The translations under genes were made by a program, and so were the position numbers. A stretch of 64,000 nucleotides of DNA. It comes from Pseudomonas laurentiana. GTDB lineage: Bacteria; Pseudomonadota; Gammaproteobacteria; Pseudomonadales; Pseudomonadaceae. Each line of letters opens with the position of its first letter. The first letter of the stretch is position 1. Location: the NCBI RefSeq assembly GCF_014648275.1, contig NZ_BMQU01000007.1, forward strand, positions 62,001 to 126,000, written 5' to 3'. The notes beneath the pieces were generated by a model. That model did not search any database and was not told the origin of the DNA. It worked only from the letters and a program-made list of their open reading frames with translations. Positions 40,234-49,622 of this stretch are shown piece by piece.

Positions 40234-41578
40234 GGTCGACCTCCTTGGTCTGCAGATAGGCAATGGTCAAACGCTCACGCGTCAACAGGCTTTGGGCTGC
40301 GCGCTGAACATCCTCGGCGGTAACAGCTTGCAGTGCCTGGCTTTCGTCGTTCAGGTAGGTCAGCGGTAAACCACTGCCGACGAACTCGCCGATGGCGTCG
40401 GCCTGTGCACCCAATTCGTCGCGGACATACACCTGCGAGGCGATCAGGCGCGCTTTGGCACGTGCCAGTTCGGCGGCTGTAGGGGGTGTGGACTTGAGTG
40501 CTTCGAGCATTTCCCAGACCCGCATTTCGACGTCAGCCAATGCGGGTTGCGTGGTCGGGTTTGGGAAGGCATGCAGCGTCAGCAGCGTGTCGCCGCGCCG
40601 GTAGGGCTCGTAGGTAGACTGCACATAGGACAACAGTTTTTCATGACGAAGCAGCTGGGCATTCATGCGTGAACTGAAGCCTTCCGTGAGTATCTGCGGA
40701 ATCAGGCGCAATGCCTGGGGCAGATAAGGCGCTTCAGCCGTCGCCGCGCTGGGGACGTTAAACGCCAGTATCAGGCCAGGCTCCAGCTGGGGCAGGCGCA
40801 GGTCCAGGCGACGCTCACCCACGCTACCCTGCTCGCGAGGCACCTTCTTCACCGGAGTGTCTCGGCGCGCAATGGCACCGAAATAGCGCTCGACCAAGGG
40901 TTTAAGCGTTTCAAGGCTTACATCACCCACCACCACAAGGGTGGCGTTGTTGGGGACATACCAGTCGCGATACCACTGCCGCAGCTCCTCGACGTGCATC
41001 TGCTCAAGGTCGTTTGCCCAACCAATGGTCGGCGTCCGGTAACTGCTCTGTGCATAGGCATGGGACAGGACGCGCTCCTCAGCCAGCATAATGGGCGTGT
41101 TGTCCACCCGTCTGCGGCGCTCAGCCTTTACTACCTCGATCTCACGCGCATATTCCGTTGCGCCCAAACGTGCGGTTTCCATCGCGTCAGCTGCTGCCTC
41201 CAGGGCAATTGCAAGCCGGTCGCTGGGCAAGGTCTGGTGAAATACCGTCGCGTCATGTGTCGTGAAGGCGTTTTCCGTGGCCCCGATGCGGGCGAAAATC
41301 TTTGCAAACTGGCCAGGGCCGATTTTGCTGCTGCCCTCGAACATCAAGTGTTCCAGTGCATGGGACAATCCCGATTGACCGGGATATTCGTAGCTGGAGC
41401 CGACGTGGTACCACAGCTGCGATTCAACGAGAGGGGCACGACGATCCTCTCGCAAAATGACCTGCAGGCCATTGTCGAGGGTGAAGTGCTGCAAGGGGGC
41501 GGGTTCACTGGCCGTTGCCAATAGCGGCAGGCCGGGGGCAAGACAGGCGAGCGCCCATCGTAAGGTTTTCTTGAGCAT
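40226..41578 (-). CDS. M16 zinc peptidase, catalytic subunit (second pair)
   Basis: 450 aa, start MLKKTLRWALACLAPGLPLL, a signal peptide ending LLATAS. Inverted zinc motif HALEH in SGLSHALEHLMFEGSSK, with the third ligand Glu in REIEVVKAERRRRVD. It is secreted to the periplasm and pairs with the downstream non-catalytic subunit. It is a paralogue of the protein at 43780-45135. It is separated from rsmD by 119 bp containing a hairpin, so it may have its own promoter. Confidence 0.9.
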   Translation of the reverse strand: MLKKTLRWALACLAPGLPLLATASEPAPLQHFTLDNGLQVILREDRRAPLVESQLWYHVGSSYEYPGQSGLSHALEHLMFEGSSKIGPGQFAKIFARIGATENAFTTHDATVFHQTLPSDRLAIALEAAADAMETARLGATEYAREIEVVKAERRRRVDNTPIMLAEERVLSHAYAQSSYRTPTIGWANDLEQMHVEELRQWYRDWYVPNNATLVVVGDVSLETLKPLVERYFGAIARRDTPVKKVPREQGSVGERRLDLRLPQLEPGLILAFNVPSAATAEAPYLPQALRLIPQILTEGFSSRMNAQLLRHEKLLSYVQSTYEPYRRGDTLLTLHAFPNPTTQPALADVEMRVWEMLEALKSTPPTAAELARAKARLIASQVYVRDELGAQADAIGEFVGSGLPLTYLNDESQALQAVTAEDVQRAAQSLLTRERLTIAYLQTKEVDHE

Positions 41579-41664
41579 GAGAAGTACTCCATAAAGTGGC
41601 ATCAAGTGCCGGAGTAGCTTCTGCGTTCCGCCAAGGGGGATGGGTGTAGATAGTTATTGAGGTG

Positions 41665-41690
41665 TCAGGCCCGCCAGAAGGCGAGCCTGA
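41665..41690. terminator. Imperfect hairpin downstream of rsmD
   Basis: TCAGGC-CC-GCC, loop AGAA, GGC-GA-GCCTGA: arms pair with a 2x2 internal mismatch. It lies 8 nt beyond the rsmD stop on the minus strand and could end the M16-M16-rsmD transcript before the second M16 pair. No T-run is present. Confidence 0.45.
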
Positions 41691-41697
41691 CGCGCTA

Positions 41698-42291
41698 TCA
41701 GGTGCGCTGCCACAAGGCATAGTGTACCTGGCCAGCCTTTTTCTCCCGGTGCAAGCGCCAGTTCCCTGGCATTTGCAGGCTCGACGGTGCGGTCTCGCTC
41801 TCGGTGTAGATCCAGGCGCGTGGCGCCAGCCATTGGCGCTCTTCAAGCAGGCTGCAGGTCGTACTCAGCAAGTCCTGATGAAACGGCGGATCGAGAAACA
41901 CCACATCAAAGGGAGCGCTCGGCTCCCCCTGCAGGTAACGCTGGGCGTCACTCTGGATCACCTGGCCAAGTGGGCAGCGCAGGAGTTCCAGGTTCTGCTT
42001 GAGGCTGGCGATCGCTGCCGGATTGTTGTCCAGCGCCACCGCAGAGGCGGCGCCGCGCGACAACGCCTCAAGGTACAACGCCCCGCTGCCACTGAACGCG
42101 TCCAGCACACGGGCGCCTTCAATGTAGGCGGCCAACCAGTTGAACAGGGTTTCTCGAACCCGGTCCGGGGTCGGACGCAGGCCCGGACCGTCGGGAAAGT
42201 TCAGACGACGGCTACGCCATTCGCCGCCAATGATGCGCAGCTGGCCCTGGCCGTTGTGGGCCCGGGCCGGTTTTGCGGAGGGACTGGCCAT
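41698..42291 (-). CDS. rsmD: 16S rRNA (guanine-N2-966)-methyltransferase
   Basis: 197 aa. RIIGGEWRSRRLNFPDGPGLRPTP is the RsmD N-terminus. VLDAFSGSGALYLEALSRGA binds SAM and DVVFLDPPFHQD is the catalytic DPPF motif. The start overlaps the stop of the upstream M16 partner by 1 nt, so it is translationally linked to that operon. Confidence 0.95.
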   Translation of the reverse strand: MASPSAKPARAHNGQGQLRIIGGEWRSRRLNFPDGPGLRPTPDRVRETLFNWLAAYIEGARVLDAFSGSGALYLEALSRGAASAVALDNNPAAIASLKQNLELLRCPLGQVIQSDAQRYLQGEPSAPFDVVFLDPPFHQDLLSTTCSLLEERQWLAPRAWIYTESETAPSSLQMPGNWRLHREKKAGQVHYALWQRT

Positions 42292-43787
42292 TAATGCTCC
42301 GGAACACCGAGCGGCTGCTCGGCGGGTTTGTCAGTAGGTGGCGGCAAAGGCTTTTGCGGCACGCTTGGCCCTGCCGTGACAATGACCATCTTGTCGGCGA
42401 CCAGATGCTTGTTCAGTGCCGCCTTGACCTGTTCAGTGGTCAGGCTTTGGGACTGCTGCATGTAGTCTTCAAGGTAGGTCAGTGGCAGGTTGTAGAAGCC
42501 GATGGCACCCAACTGGCCGACGATGCTGGCGTTACTGGCGTTGGACAGCGGGAAGCTACCGGCCAGTTCACGCTTGGCGTCGTCCAGCTCTTGCTGGGTC
42601 GGGCCGGTTTTCAGGTAGTCACGCAGAATGTCCTGAACCAGCTTCAGGGTGCCCTCGCTGAGTTCGGCGCGGGTTTGCAGGTTGATCAGGAACGGGCCGC
42701 GTACCTGCATCGGGCTGAAGCCAGAGTACACCCCGTAGGTCAGACCCCGCTTCTCTCGTACTTCGCTCATCAACCGAGTACCGAAAGTGCCACCCCCGAG
42801 GATCTGGTTACCCAGCGTCAGCGCAGCGTAATCCGGGTCGTTGCGGTCAATGCCCAATTGGGCGAGCAGCAGATGGGTCTGCTTGGACGGGAAGTCGATA
42901 TGGCTGGCGCCCGGCGCGGGCTCGCTCGGCTCGGCGACTTTGGCCAGTGCCGGACCTTTAGGCAGCGCGGCAGACACCTGAGCTGCGATCTTTTCGGCGT
43001 CCTCGCGGCTCAAATCACCGACCAGTGCGATCACGACGTTGCCGGCCGCATAGGCCTTGGCATGGAAAGCCCGCAGTTGTTCGACAGTAATCGGGGTAAT
43101 GCTCTTGGCATTGCCATCGCTCGGGTGAGCGTAGGGGTGGCTGCCATAGAGGCGCTCGAACAATTGCTGGCTAGCCAGTTTCCCGGGGTTCTGTTTCTGG
43201 TACTCGAAACCTGCCAGCAACTGGTTCTTGATTCGTGCCAAGGCATCACTTGGGAACGTCGGCTTGCCGACCACCTCAGCGAACAGTTTGAGCGCAGGTT
43301 CACGCTTGCTTGTGCTGCTCAAGCTACGCAGGGTCGCGACAGCCATGTCGCGGTAGGCGCCGTTACCGAAGTCTGCGCCCAAGCCTTCAAAGCCTTCGGC
43401 AATAGCACTGACGTCCTTACCGGCGACGCCTTCGTTGAGCATGGCGTTGGTCAGGGTCGCAAGGCCTGGCGCATCGCCATCCTGGCTGCTGCCTGCAGCG
43501 AAGGTCAGGCGCAGGTCGAACATCGGCAGCTCGCGGGCTTCGACGAACAGCACCTTGGCGCCTTCAGCGGTATTCCAGGTCTGGATATCCAGTTGGCGGC
43601 GGCTGGGCGCCTTGTTGTCGAGCTCAGCCAGCGACTGCAAAGTACTGCTTGGCTTTGCCGCCGGTTTTTCTGCGACAGCAGCGTTATCGGACTGGGCGGG
43701 GCGAGCCAGGAAGAATGCCAGCAGTGCTACCGCCAGCAGGATACCCAGGCCCATCAGGGTGTAACGGGGAGTCGTGCGCTCACTCAT
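42291..43787 (-). CDS. M16 peptidase-like protein, non-catalytic partner (first pair)
   Basis: 498 aa. An N-terminal hydrophobic anchor (LMGLGILLAVALLAFFLA) is followed by two M16 domains. No HxxEH (TLTNAMLNEGVAGKDVSAIA at that place), but EVREKRGLTYGVYSGFSP carries the Arg/Tyr pair. Non-catalytic partner of the M16 enzyme upstream, with an 8-nt overlap (43780-43787). It likely acts at the periplasmic face; substrate unknown. Confidence 0.88.
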   Translation of the reverse strand: MSERTTPRYTLMGLGILLAVALLAFFLARPAQSDNAAVAEKPAAKPSSTLQSLAELDNKAPSRRQLDIQTWNTAEGAKVLFVEARELPMFDLRLTFAAGSSQDGDAPGLATLTNAMLNEGVAGKDVSAIAEGFEGLGADFGNGAYRDMAVATLRSLSSTSKREPALKLFAEVVGKPTFPSDALARIKNQLLAGFEYQKQNPGKLASQQLFERLYGSHPYAHPSDGNAKSITPITVEQLRAFHAKAYAAGNVVIALVGDLSREDAEKIAAQVSAALPKGPALAKVAEPSEPAPGASHIDFPSKQTHLLLAQLGIDRNDPDYAALTLGNQILGGGTFGTRLMSEVREKRGLTYGVYSGFSPMQVRGPFLINLQTRAELSEGTLKLVQDILRDYLKTGPTQQELDDAKRELAGSFPLSNASNASIVGQLGAIGFYNLPLTYLEDYMQQSQSLTTEQVKAALNKHLVADKMVIVTAGPSVPQKPLPPPTDKPAEQPLGVPEH

Positions 43788-45135
43788 GAGCCTTTTCCTC
43801 GGGCAATACGTGGGCGATGCTCAGGCGCTCGCGGGTGAAGTAGGTGCTCGCGGCCTTCTGGATGTCAGCCGGGGTCACGCTTTTCAGCTCCTCCAGCTCG
43901 TTGTCGATCAGTTTCCAGGAAAGGCCAACCGTCTCCAGCTGACCAATGGTCGTGGCCTGACTGCTGATGGAATCGCGGTTGTAGACCAACCCGGCGATCA
44001 CTTGGGCACGCACGCGTTCTAGCTCTTCAGCCGACGGCGGTGTGGTCTTCAGCTCTTCGAGCAGCTTCCAGATACCGGCCTCGACGTCGGCCAATGTCTT
44101 GTTCTTCTGGGTATTGGGCGTGGCCGAAATCACGAACAGGCTGTCGCCACGGGCAAACGCGTCGTAGTTGGTGGACGCACCAGACACCAGTTCCTGTTCA
44201 CGCTCGAGGCGGGTCGACAGGCGGGCACTGTAGCCCCCATCCAGCAGGGCCGAGATCAGGCGCAGGGCGTGTACGGTACGTGGGTCCTTTGCAGTCGCCA
44301 GGCTCGGGACGTTGAAGCCATAGATCAGGCTTGGCAGTTGAGTGCGTACATGCAGGGTCAGCTGACGCAGGCCAGGCTCGGCCAGTTCCAGCGGAAGCTT
44401 CGCCGATGGCACCGGACGCTTGGGGATACCCCCGAAAAAGCGCTGGGCGAGGTTTTTGACCTCGTCCGGGGTGACATCACCGACCACGACCAAGGTGGCG
44501 TTGTTCGGCACATACCAGGACTGGTACCAATGGCGCAGGTCTTCGACGGTCATCCGATCAAGGTCGGCCATCCAGCCGATGGTCGGAGTGTGATAGCCGC
44601 TGGCCGGGTAGGCCATGGCGTTAAACCGCTCGTAGGCCTTGGCTGTAGGCTGGTCGTCGGTGCGCAGGCGGCGCTCTTCCTTGATGACTTCGATTTCACG
44701 GCTGAATTCATCGGCCGGCAGGCGCAGGCTGGCCATTCGGTCGGCTTCCAGCTCAAAGGCCACCGGCAAGCGGTCACGGGCCAGCACTTGGTAATAGGCG
44801 GTGTAGTCATCGCTGGTGAAGGCGTTTTCTTCGGCACCCAGGTCACGCAGGATGCGGGAAGCTTCGCCAGGACCCAGTTTCTCGCTGCCTTTGAACATCA
44901 TGTGCTCCAAGGCATGGGACAAACCGGTCTGCCCCGGCGTCTCATAGCTGGAGCCCACCTTGTACCAGACCTGCGAAACCACCACGGGGGCGCGGTGATC
45001 TTCACGCACGACCACCTTGAGGCCGTTGTCGAGAAAGAACTCGTGAGTGGGCTGCGGATCGGCGGCAAAGGCCGCGAACGGCAGAATAACTGTGCTGAGC
45101 AGCAGGCCAGCGGCGCGGCGGGCTAGAGCATTCAT
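43780..45135 (-). CDS. M16 zinc peptidase, catalytic subunit (first pair)
   Basis: 451 aa, start MNALARRAAGLLLSTVILPF with signal peptide ending AAFAA. HALEH in TGLSHALEHMMFKGSEKLGP and the downstream Glu in REIEVIKEERRLRTDD form the inverted zinc site. PNNATLVVVGDVTPDEV is a family signature. First gene of the operon M16-M16-rsmD; divergent from ftsY. Confidence 0.92.
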   Translation of the reverse strand: MNALARRAAGLLLSTVILPFAAFAADPQPTHEFFLDNGLKVVVREDHRAPVVVSQVWYKVGSSYETPGQTGLSHALEHMMFKGSEKLGPGEASRILRDLGAEENAFTSDDYTAYYQVLARDRLPVAFELEADRMASLRLPADEFSREIEVIKEERRLRTDDQPTAKAYERFNAMAYPASGYHTPTIGWMADLDRMTVEDLRHWYQSWYVPNNATLVVVGDVTPDEVKNLAQRFFGGIPKRPVPSAKLPLELAEPGLRQLTLHVRTQLPSLIYGFNVPSLATAKDPRTVHALRLISALLDGGYSARLSTRLEREQELVSGASTNYDAFARGDSLFVISATPNTQKNKTLADVEAGIWKLLEELKTTPPSAEELERVRAQVIAGLVYNRDSISSQATTIGQLETVGLSWKLIDNELEELKSVTPADIQKAASTYFTRERLSIAHVLPEEKAHE

Positions 45136-45365
45136 TCGTTGTTCAACCTGTAGGACTGCCCGCTTGGTCTTAGCGTCTGCGGGCGAGGAGGTGCTAGGAT
45201 ACTGATCCGGTTGCCAGACGACCATGCCTGTCGGGGTTCAAGCCCGAGAGCTTCTCGACAAAATGTGCGCATGAACAAGTCGGTTTAAACATAGTCTGTT
45301 CTGCGTTGAAAGAATTTTTTGAGGCGCCGCAGTGGCGCATCGCTACCCTGAGATAGCCGTCTTCC

Positions 45366-46802
45366 ATGTTTGGTTCCAACGACGACAAAAAGAACCCGGC
45401 CCCGGCCGGTGAAAAGAAGGGCCTGTTCGGTTGGCTGCGCAAAAAGCAGCCGGTTGTCGAACAGCCACAGCCGCCCGCCCAGGATGCACCTGAGCCGGTC
45501 GCGCCACCCGTCGCCGAGCCGGCGATCAACGTCGCCCCGACTTCGGCCCCGACGCCCGCGCCTGAGCTTGCCCCCGCTGTTGCCCCGGCAGCACCGACTG
45601 CCGGGTTGACCTTGCCGGTTCCTGAGGAGCCGGTGGCATTGGTGGCCGACCTTGAGCCGCATTCGCCGCCGCCGATTCCGCACCGCGCCGCACCGGTTGA
45701 GCCGCTTGAGCCGCTTGAGCCGCACCCTCCGGTGGTTGCAACGCCTGAGCCAGCCGTCGAGCCTGCACCTGCACCTGCACCCGTCGCGCCTGCGCCTATC
45801 ACCCAGGCCGCACCCCCTACGCCTGTGGCTACGCCGGTCGAGCCGGTGCCAGAGCGCACCGAGGAAGCCAAAACCGGTTTCTTTGCCCGCCTCAAGCAAG
45901 GCCTGTCGAAAACCAGCGCCAGCATCGGCGAAGGCATGGCCAGCCTGTTCCTGGGCAAGAAAGCCATCGACGACGACCTGCTCGACGAAATCGAAACCCG
46001 TCTGCTGACCGCCGACGTCGGCGTTGAAGCCACGTCGGTGATCATCCAGAGCCTGACCCAGAAGGTCGCGCGCAAGCAGTTGGCCGACAGCGATGCACTG
46101 TACAAGTCGCTGCAAGGCGAACTGGCCGACCTGCTCAAGCCGGTTGAGCAACCGTTGCGCATTCAGTCACAGAGCACGCCATTCGTGATTCTGGTCGTCG
46201 GCGTCAATGGCGCGGGCAAGACCACCACCATCGGCAAACTGGCGAAGAAACTGCAGCTTGAAGGCAAGAAAGTCATGCTGGCGGCCGGCGACACCTTCCG
46301 TGCCGCCGCAGTCGAGCAGTTGCAGGTCTGGGGTGAGCGCAACAATATCCCGGTCATTGCCCAGCACACCGGTGCCGACTCGGCCTCAGTCATCTTTGAC
46401 GCGCTGCAGGCCGCCAAAGCCCGTGGTATCGACGTGCTGATCGCCGACACCGCAGGCCGCCTGCACACCAAAGACAACCTGATGGAAGAGCTCAAGAAGG
46501 TCCGTCGGGTAATGGGCAAACTCGATGCCGCTGCCCCACACGAAGTCCTGCTGGTGCTGGACGCCGGTACCGGGCAGAACGCCATCAATCAGGCCAAGCA
46601 CTTCAACCAGAGCGTTGAGCTGACCGGCCTGGCATTGACCAAACTCGACGGCACGGCCAAAGGCGGGGTGATCTTCGCCCTGGCCAAGCAGTTTGGCTTG
46701 CCCATTCGTTACATTGGTGTGGGCGAAGGCATCGACGATCTGCGGACCTTCGAGGCCGAACCCTTTGTTAAAGCACTGTTTGCCGAGCGGGAGCATCCAT
46801 GA
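45366..46802 (+). CDS. ftsY: Signal recognition particle receptor FtsY
   Basis: SRP receptor GTPase that docks ribosome-SRP complexes at the inner membrane. 478 aa. A long N-terminal acidic/proline-alanine A-domain (about 1-160) includes a short VEPLEPLEPH repeat, then the N-domain helix bundle and G-domain: VVGVNGAGKTTTIGKLAKKL (G1), DTFRAAAVEQLQVW, ADTAGRLHTKDNLMEELKK, TKLDGTAKGGV and GVGEGIDDLRTFEAEPFV. The ATGA overlap with ftsE marks the operon. Confidence 0.96.
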   Translation: MFGSNDDKKNPAPAGEKKGLFGWLRKKQPVVEQPQPPAQDAPEPVAPPVAEPAINVAPTSAPTPAPELAPAVAPAAPTAGLTLPVPEEPVALVADLEPHSPPPIPHRAAPVEPLEPLEPHPPVVATPEPAVEPAPAPAPVAPAPITQAAPPTPVATPVEPVPERTEEAKTGFFARLKQGLSKTSASIGEGMASLFLGKKAIDDDLLDEIETRLLTADVGVEATSVIIQSLTQKVARKQLADSDALYKSLQGELADLLKPVEQPLRIQSQSTPFVILVVGVNGAGKTTTIGKLAKKLQLEGKKVMLAAGDTFRAAAVEQLQVWGERNNIPVIAQHTGADSASVIFDALQAAKARGIDVLIADTAGRLHTKDNLMEELKKVRRVMGKLDAAAPHEVLLVLDAGTGQNAINQAKHFNQSVELTGLALTKLDGTAKGGVIFALAKQFGLPIRYIGVGEGIDDLRTFEAEPFVKALFAEREHP

Positions 46803-47470
46803 TCCGATTCGAACAGGTCGCCAAACGCTATCCGAATGGTCACGTTGGCCTGCATGAATTGAGTTTTCGGGTACGTCGGGGCGAATTCCTGTTCGTCACC
46901 GGCCATTCCGGCGCAGGCAAGAGCACCTTGCTGCGCCTGCTGCTGGCCATGGAACGTCCAACCAGCGGCAAGTTGCTGCTGGCTGGCCAGGACCTGGGGC
47001 AGATCAGCAACGCACAGATTCCGTTTTTGCGCCGCCAGATTGGCGTAGTGTTCCAGAACCACCAGTTGCTGTTCGACCGCACCGTGTTCAACAACGTCGC
47101 CCTGCCACTGCAGATTCTCGGCCTGTCCAAGGTCGAAGTGGCCAAGCGAGTCGACTCCGCACTTGAACGCGTGGCCTTGTCGGACAAGGCCGAGCTGTAC
47201 CCGGGCGACTTGTCCACAGGGCAGCAGCAGCGCGTCGGTATCGCCCGGGCCATCGTTCACCGCCCGGCCTTGCTGTTGGCCGACGAACCGACCGGTAACC
47301 TTGACCCGCGCCTGGCCGCGGAGATCATGGGTGTTTTTGAAGACATTAACCGCCTGGGCACCAGTGTGCTGATCGCCAGCCACGACCTGACCCTGATCGC
47401 ACGCATGCGTCATCGCATGCTGACCTTGCAGCGCGGCCGCTTGATCGGCGATGGGGAGGCCGGGCAATGA
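46799..47470 (+). CDS. ftsE: Cell-division ATP-binding protein FtsE
   Basis: 223 aa ABC ATPase that with FtsX activates septal peptidoglycan hydrolases through their periplasmic partners. Walker A is VTGHSGAGKSTLLRLLLA, the signature is PGDLSTGQQQRVGIARAI (SxGQ variant: LSTGQ rather than LSGGQ), Walker B is ALLLADEPTGNLDP and the switch His lies in VLIASHDLTLI. ATGA overlaps on both sides. Confidence 0.95.
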   Translation: MIRFEQVAKRYPNGHVGLHELSFRVRRGEFLFVTGHSGAGKSTLLRLLLAMERPTSGKLLLAGQDLGQISNAQIPFLRRQIGVVFQNHQLLFDRTVFNNVALPLQILGLSKVEVAKRVDSALERVALSDKAELYPGDLSTGQQQRVGIARAIVHRPALLLADEPTGNLDPRLAAEIMGVFEDINRLGTSVLIASHDLTLIARMRHRMLTLQRGRLIGDGEAGQ

Positions 47471-48495
47471 GTGCAACACGTAGTCCCAAGGTTTCCGAGC
47501 GGGTGGCACCGAAACCGGCCGACCCAGCCCCGGAGAAGAAAAAACGCGGCAACGACGAGGATGACGGCCCGGACTTCGGCACCCTGCTGCGCGCGTGGCT
47601 GGAAAGCCACCGCTCGAGCCTTCTCGACAGCCTGCGGCGCCTGGGCAAACAACCGATTGGCAGCTTCTTCACCTGCCTGGTGATGGCCGTCGCCCTGAGC
47701 CTGCCCATGGGCCTGTCGTTGCTGCTGAGCAACGTCGAACGACTCGGTGGCTCCTGGCAGCGCGCAGCGCAAATCTCCCTGTACCTGAAACTGGACGCCA
47801 GCAGCCGTGATGGCGAAGCCTTGCGCGACCAGATCAAGGGCATTGCCGGTGTCGCCGAAGCGGAGTTTGTCAGCCGAGACCAGGCGCTCAATGAGTTTCA
47901 AAAGCAGTCCGGCCTCGGCGAAGCCCTGCGCGAACTGCCCGAAAACCCGTTGCCCGGCGTGATCGTGGTCACCCCGAAAGAAGTCGACAAACCGGCCCTT
48001 GAGGCCTTGCGTCAGCGCCTGGCCGAACTGCCACGGGTTGAACTGGCCCAGCTGGATCTGGTCTGGGTCGAGCGCCTGGCAGCGATTCTGAAGCTGGGTG
48101 ACCGCTTTGTCTTCGGCTTGACCGTGCTGCTGGTTTCAGCGCTGCTACTGGTAATTGGTAACACTATTCGTCTGCATATCGAAAACCGTCGCATCGAAAT
48201 CGAGGTCATCAAGCTGGTCGGTGGCACCGATAGCTATGTCCGCCGGCCGTTCCTGTACATGGGCGCGCTCTACGGATTTGGCGCAGGCGTACTGTCCTGG
48301 GGCGTGCTGGCATTTGGCTTGAACTGGCTGAATGATGCCGTTATCGGGCTTTCTGGTCTCTACGGTAGCGATTTCGCACTGGCAGGCGTTCCACCAGCCG
48401 ATGGTCTATCGCTCTTGCTTGGTGCAGTGTTGTTAGGGTATATCGGTGCTTGGATTGCGGTCGCTCGTCACTTGAGCGAGCTCGCACCGCGATAA
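47467..48495 (+). CDS. ftsX: Cell-division permease FtsX
   Basis: 342 aa. A charged cytoplasmic N-terminus of about 70 residues precedes the first helix (FFTCLVMAVALSLPMGLSLL). A periplasmic loop (residues about 90-215) contains the EnvC/NlpD-type contact region. Three C-terminal helices (FGLTVLLVSALLLVIGN, YMGALYGFGAGVLSWGVLAF, LLLGAVLLGYIGAW) complete the fold. Partner of FtsE. Confidence 0.95.
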   Translation: MSATRSPKVSERVAPKPADPAPEKKKRGNDEDDGPDFGTLLRAWLESHRSSLLDSLRRLGKQPIGSFFTCLVMAVALSLPMGLSLLLSNVERLGGSWQRAAQISLYLKLDASSRDGEALRDQIKGIAGVAEAEFVSRDQALNEFQKQSGLGEALRELPENPLPGVIVVTPKEVDKPALEALRQRLAELPRVELAQLDLVWVERLAAILKLGDRFVFGLTVLLVSALLLVIGNTIRLHIENRRIEIEVIKLVGGTDSYVRRPFLYMGALYGFGAGVLSWGVLAFGLNWLNDAVIGLSGLYGSDFALAGVPPADGLSLLLGAVLLGYIGAWIAVARHLSELAPR

Positions 48496-48532
48496 AAGTG
48501 TCTTTTTGCCTGCATTGACGTATCGCTTGGGG

Positions 48533-48559
48533 GAACTTGTTTTGGGTTCCCCGGTCAAT
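48533..48559 (+). promoter_or_regulatory. Candidate AlgU/sigma-E-type promoter of rpoH
   Basis: GAACTT (48533-48538), 16-nt spacer, TCAAT (48555-48559). The first box matches the AlgU/RpoE -35 consensus; the second is a fair -10 (TCtga-like). It overlaps a hairpin formed by GGGGAAC (48530-48536) and GTTCCCC (48546-48552). Sigma-E control of rpoH is established for E. coli and P. aeruginosa. Here it is inferred. Confidence 0.45.
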
Positions 48560-48608
48560 GCTGGCAGTGCCCACGGGCACAAATTCAGTGAGTCGGAGGT
48601 TTTTTCGT

Positions 48609-49463
48609 ATGACCACTTCGTTGCAACCTGCTTATGCCCTGGTCCCCGGTGCAAACCTGGAGGCCTACGTACACACGGTCAACAGCATCCCTTTGCTGAC
48701 CGTCGAGCAGGAGCGTGAACTGGCCGAGAGTCTCTACTACCAGCAGGATCTTGAGGCGGCTCGGCAAATGGTGCTCGCCCACCTGCGTTTCGTCGTGCAT
48801 ATCGCCCGCAGCTACTCGGGTTACGGGCTGGCCCAGGCTGACCTGATCCAGGAAGGTAACGTTGGCCTGATGAAAGCGGTCAAACGCTTCAATCCGGAAA
48901 TGGGCGTTCGCCTGGTGTCGTTCGCCGTGCACTGGATCAAGGCCGAGATCCACGAATTCATCCTGCGTAACTGGCGGATCGTCAAAGTCGCGACCACCAA
49001 GGCTCAGCGCAAGCTGTTCTTCAACCTGCGCAGCCAAAAGAAACGTCTGGCCTGGCTGAACAACGATGAAGTGCATCGTGTCGCCGAAAGCCTGGGCGTC
49101 GAACCGCGTGAAGTGCGCGAGATGGAAAGCCGCCTGACCGGTCAGGACATGGCCTTCGACCCCGCCGCTGAAGCGGATGACGACAGCGCCTTCCAATCGC
49201 CAGCCAACTACCTGGAAGACCACCGTTACGACCCGGCCCGTCAGCTTGAGGATGCCGACTGGAGCGACAACTCCACCAGCAACCTGCACGAAGCCCTGCA
49301 GGGCCTGGATGACCGTAGCCGCGACATTCTCTACCAACGCTGGCTGGCCGAGGAAAAGGCTACCCTGCATGACCTGGCCGAGAAGTACAGCGTGTCGGCT
49401 GAGCGTATTCGCCAGCTGGAAAAGAACGCGATGAACAAGGTCAAGGCACTGATCGTCGCCTGA
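48609..49463 (+). CDS. rpoH: RNA polymerase heat-shock sigma factor RpoH (sigma-32)
   Basis: 284 aa, start [20 protein letters not shown] with SD GGAGG. Region 2 ([34 protein letters not shown]), the RpoH box ([16 protein letters not shown]) and region 4 HTH ([20 protein letters not shown]) are all present. A second small hairpin (GTGCCC/GGGCAC, 48567-48580) in the leader could affect translation. It follows ftsX by 113 bp. Confidence 0.97.
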   Translation: MTTSLQPAYALVPGANLEAYVHTVNSIPLLTVEQERELAESLYYQQDLEAARQMVLAHLRFVVHIARSYSGYGLAQADLIQEGNVGLMKAVKRFNPEMGVRLVSFAVHWIKAEIHEFILRNWRIVKVATTKAQRKLFFNLRSQKKRLAWLNNDEVHRVAESLGVEPREVREMESRLTGQDMAFDPAAEADDDSAFQSPANYLEDHRYDPARQLEDADWSDNSTSNLHEALQGLDDRSRDILYQRWLAEEKATLHDLAEKYSVSAERIRQLEKNAMNKVKALIVA

Positions 49464-49484
49464 GACCGCCTTAGCGGCCCAAAC

Positions 49485-49566
49485 CCATCGTTGGCAAGCC
49501 AACTCCCACACCGCCTTGTGCAATCCAGTGGGAGCCAGGCTTGCCTGCGATGCAGGCGTCGTGAAC
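49485..49566. repeat. Inverted REP pair (REPIN-like) after rpoH
   Basis: The right element GTGGGAGCCAGGCTTGCC... GATGCAGGCGTCGTGAAC covers 49528-49566 (plus). The left element reads GTGGGAGTTGGCTTGCCAAC on the minus strand (49485-49512). The facing CTCCCAC and GTGGGAG ends are separated by about 18 nt, the arrangement of a REP doublet. It lies between rpoH and the convergent DUF3077 gene. Confidence 0.65.
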
Positions 49567-49622
49567 CGGCGCCCCCACCGATACCTTCCCAGGCAAGCCC
49601 GCCCTGCAGAATCATGCGCTCG

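Noticed and set aside
42273-43838. 521-codon plus-strand open frame opposite the first-pair M16 partner
   Set aside because: Antisense shadow; the minus strand carries conserved M16 motifs over the whole length.
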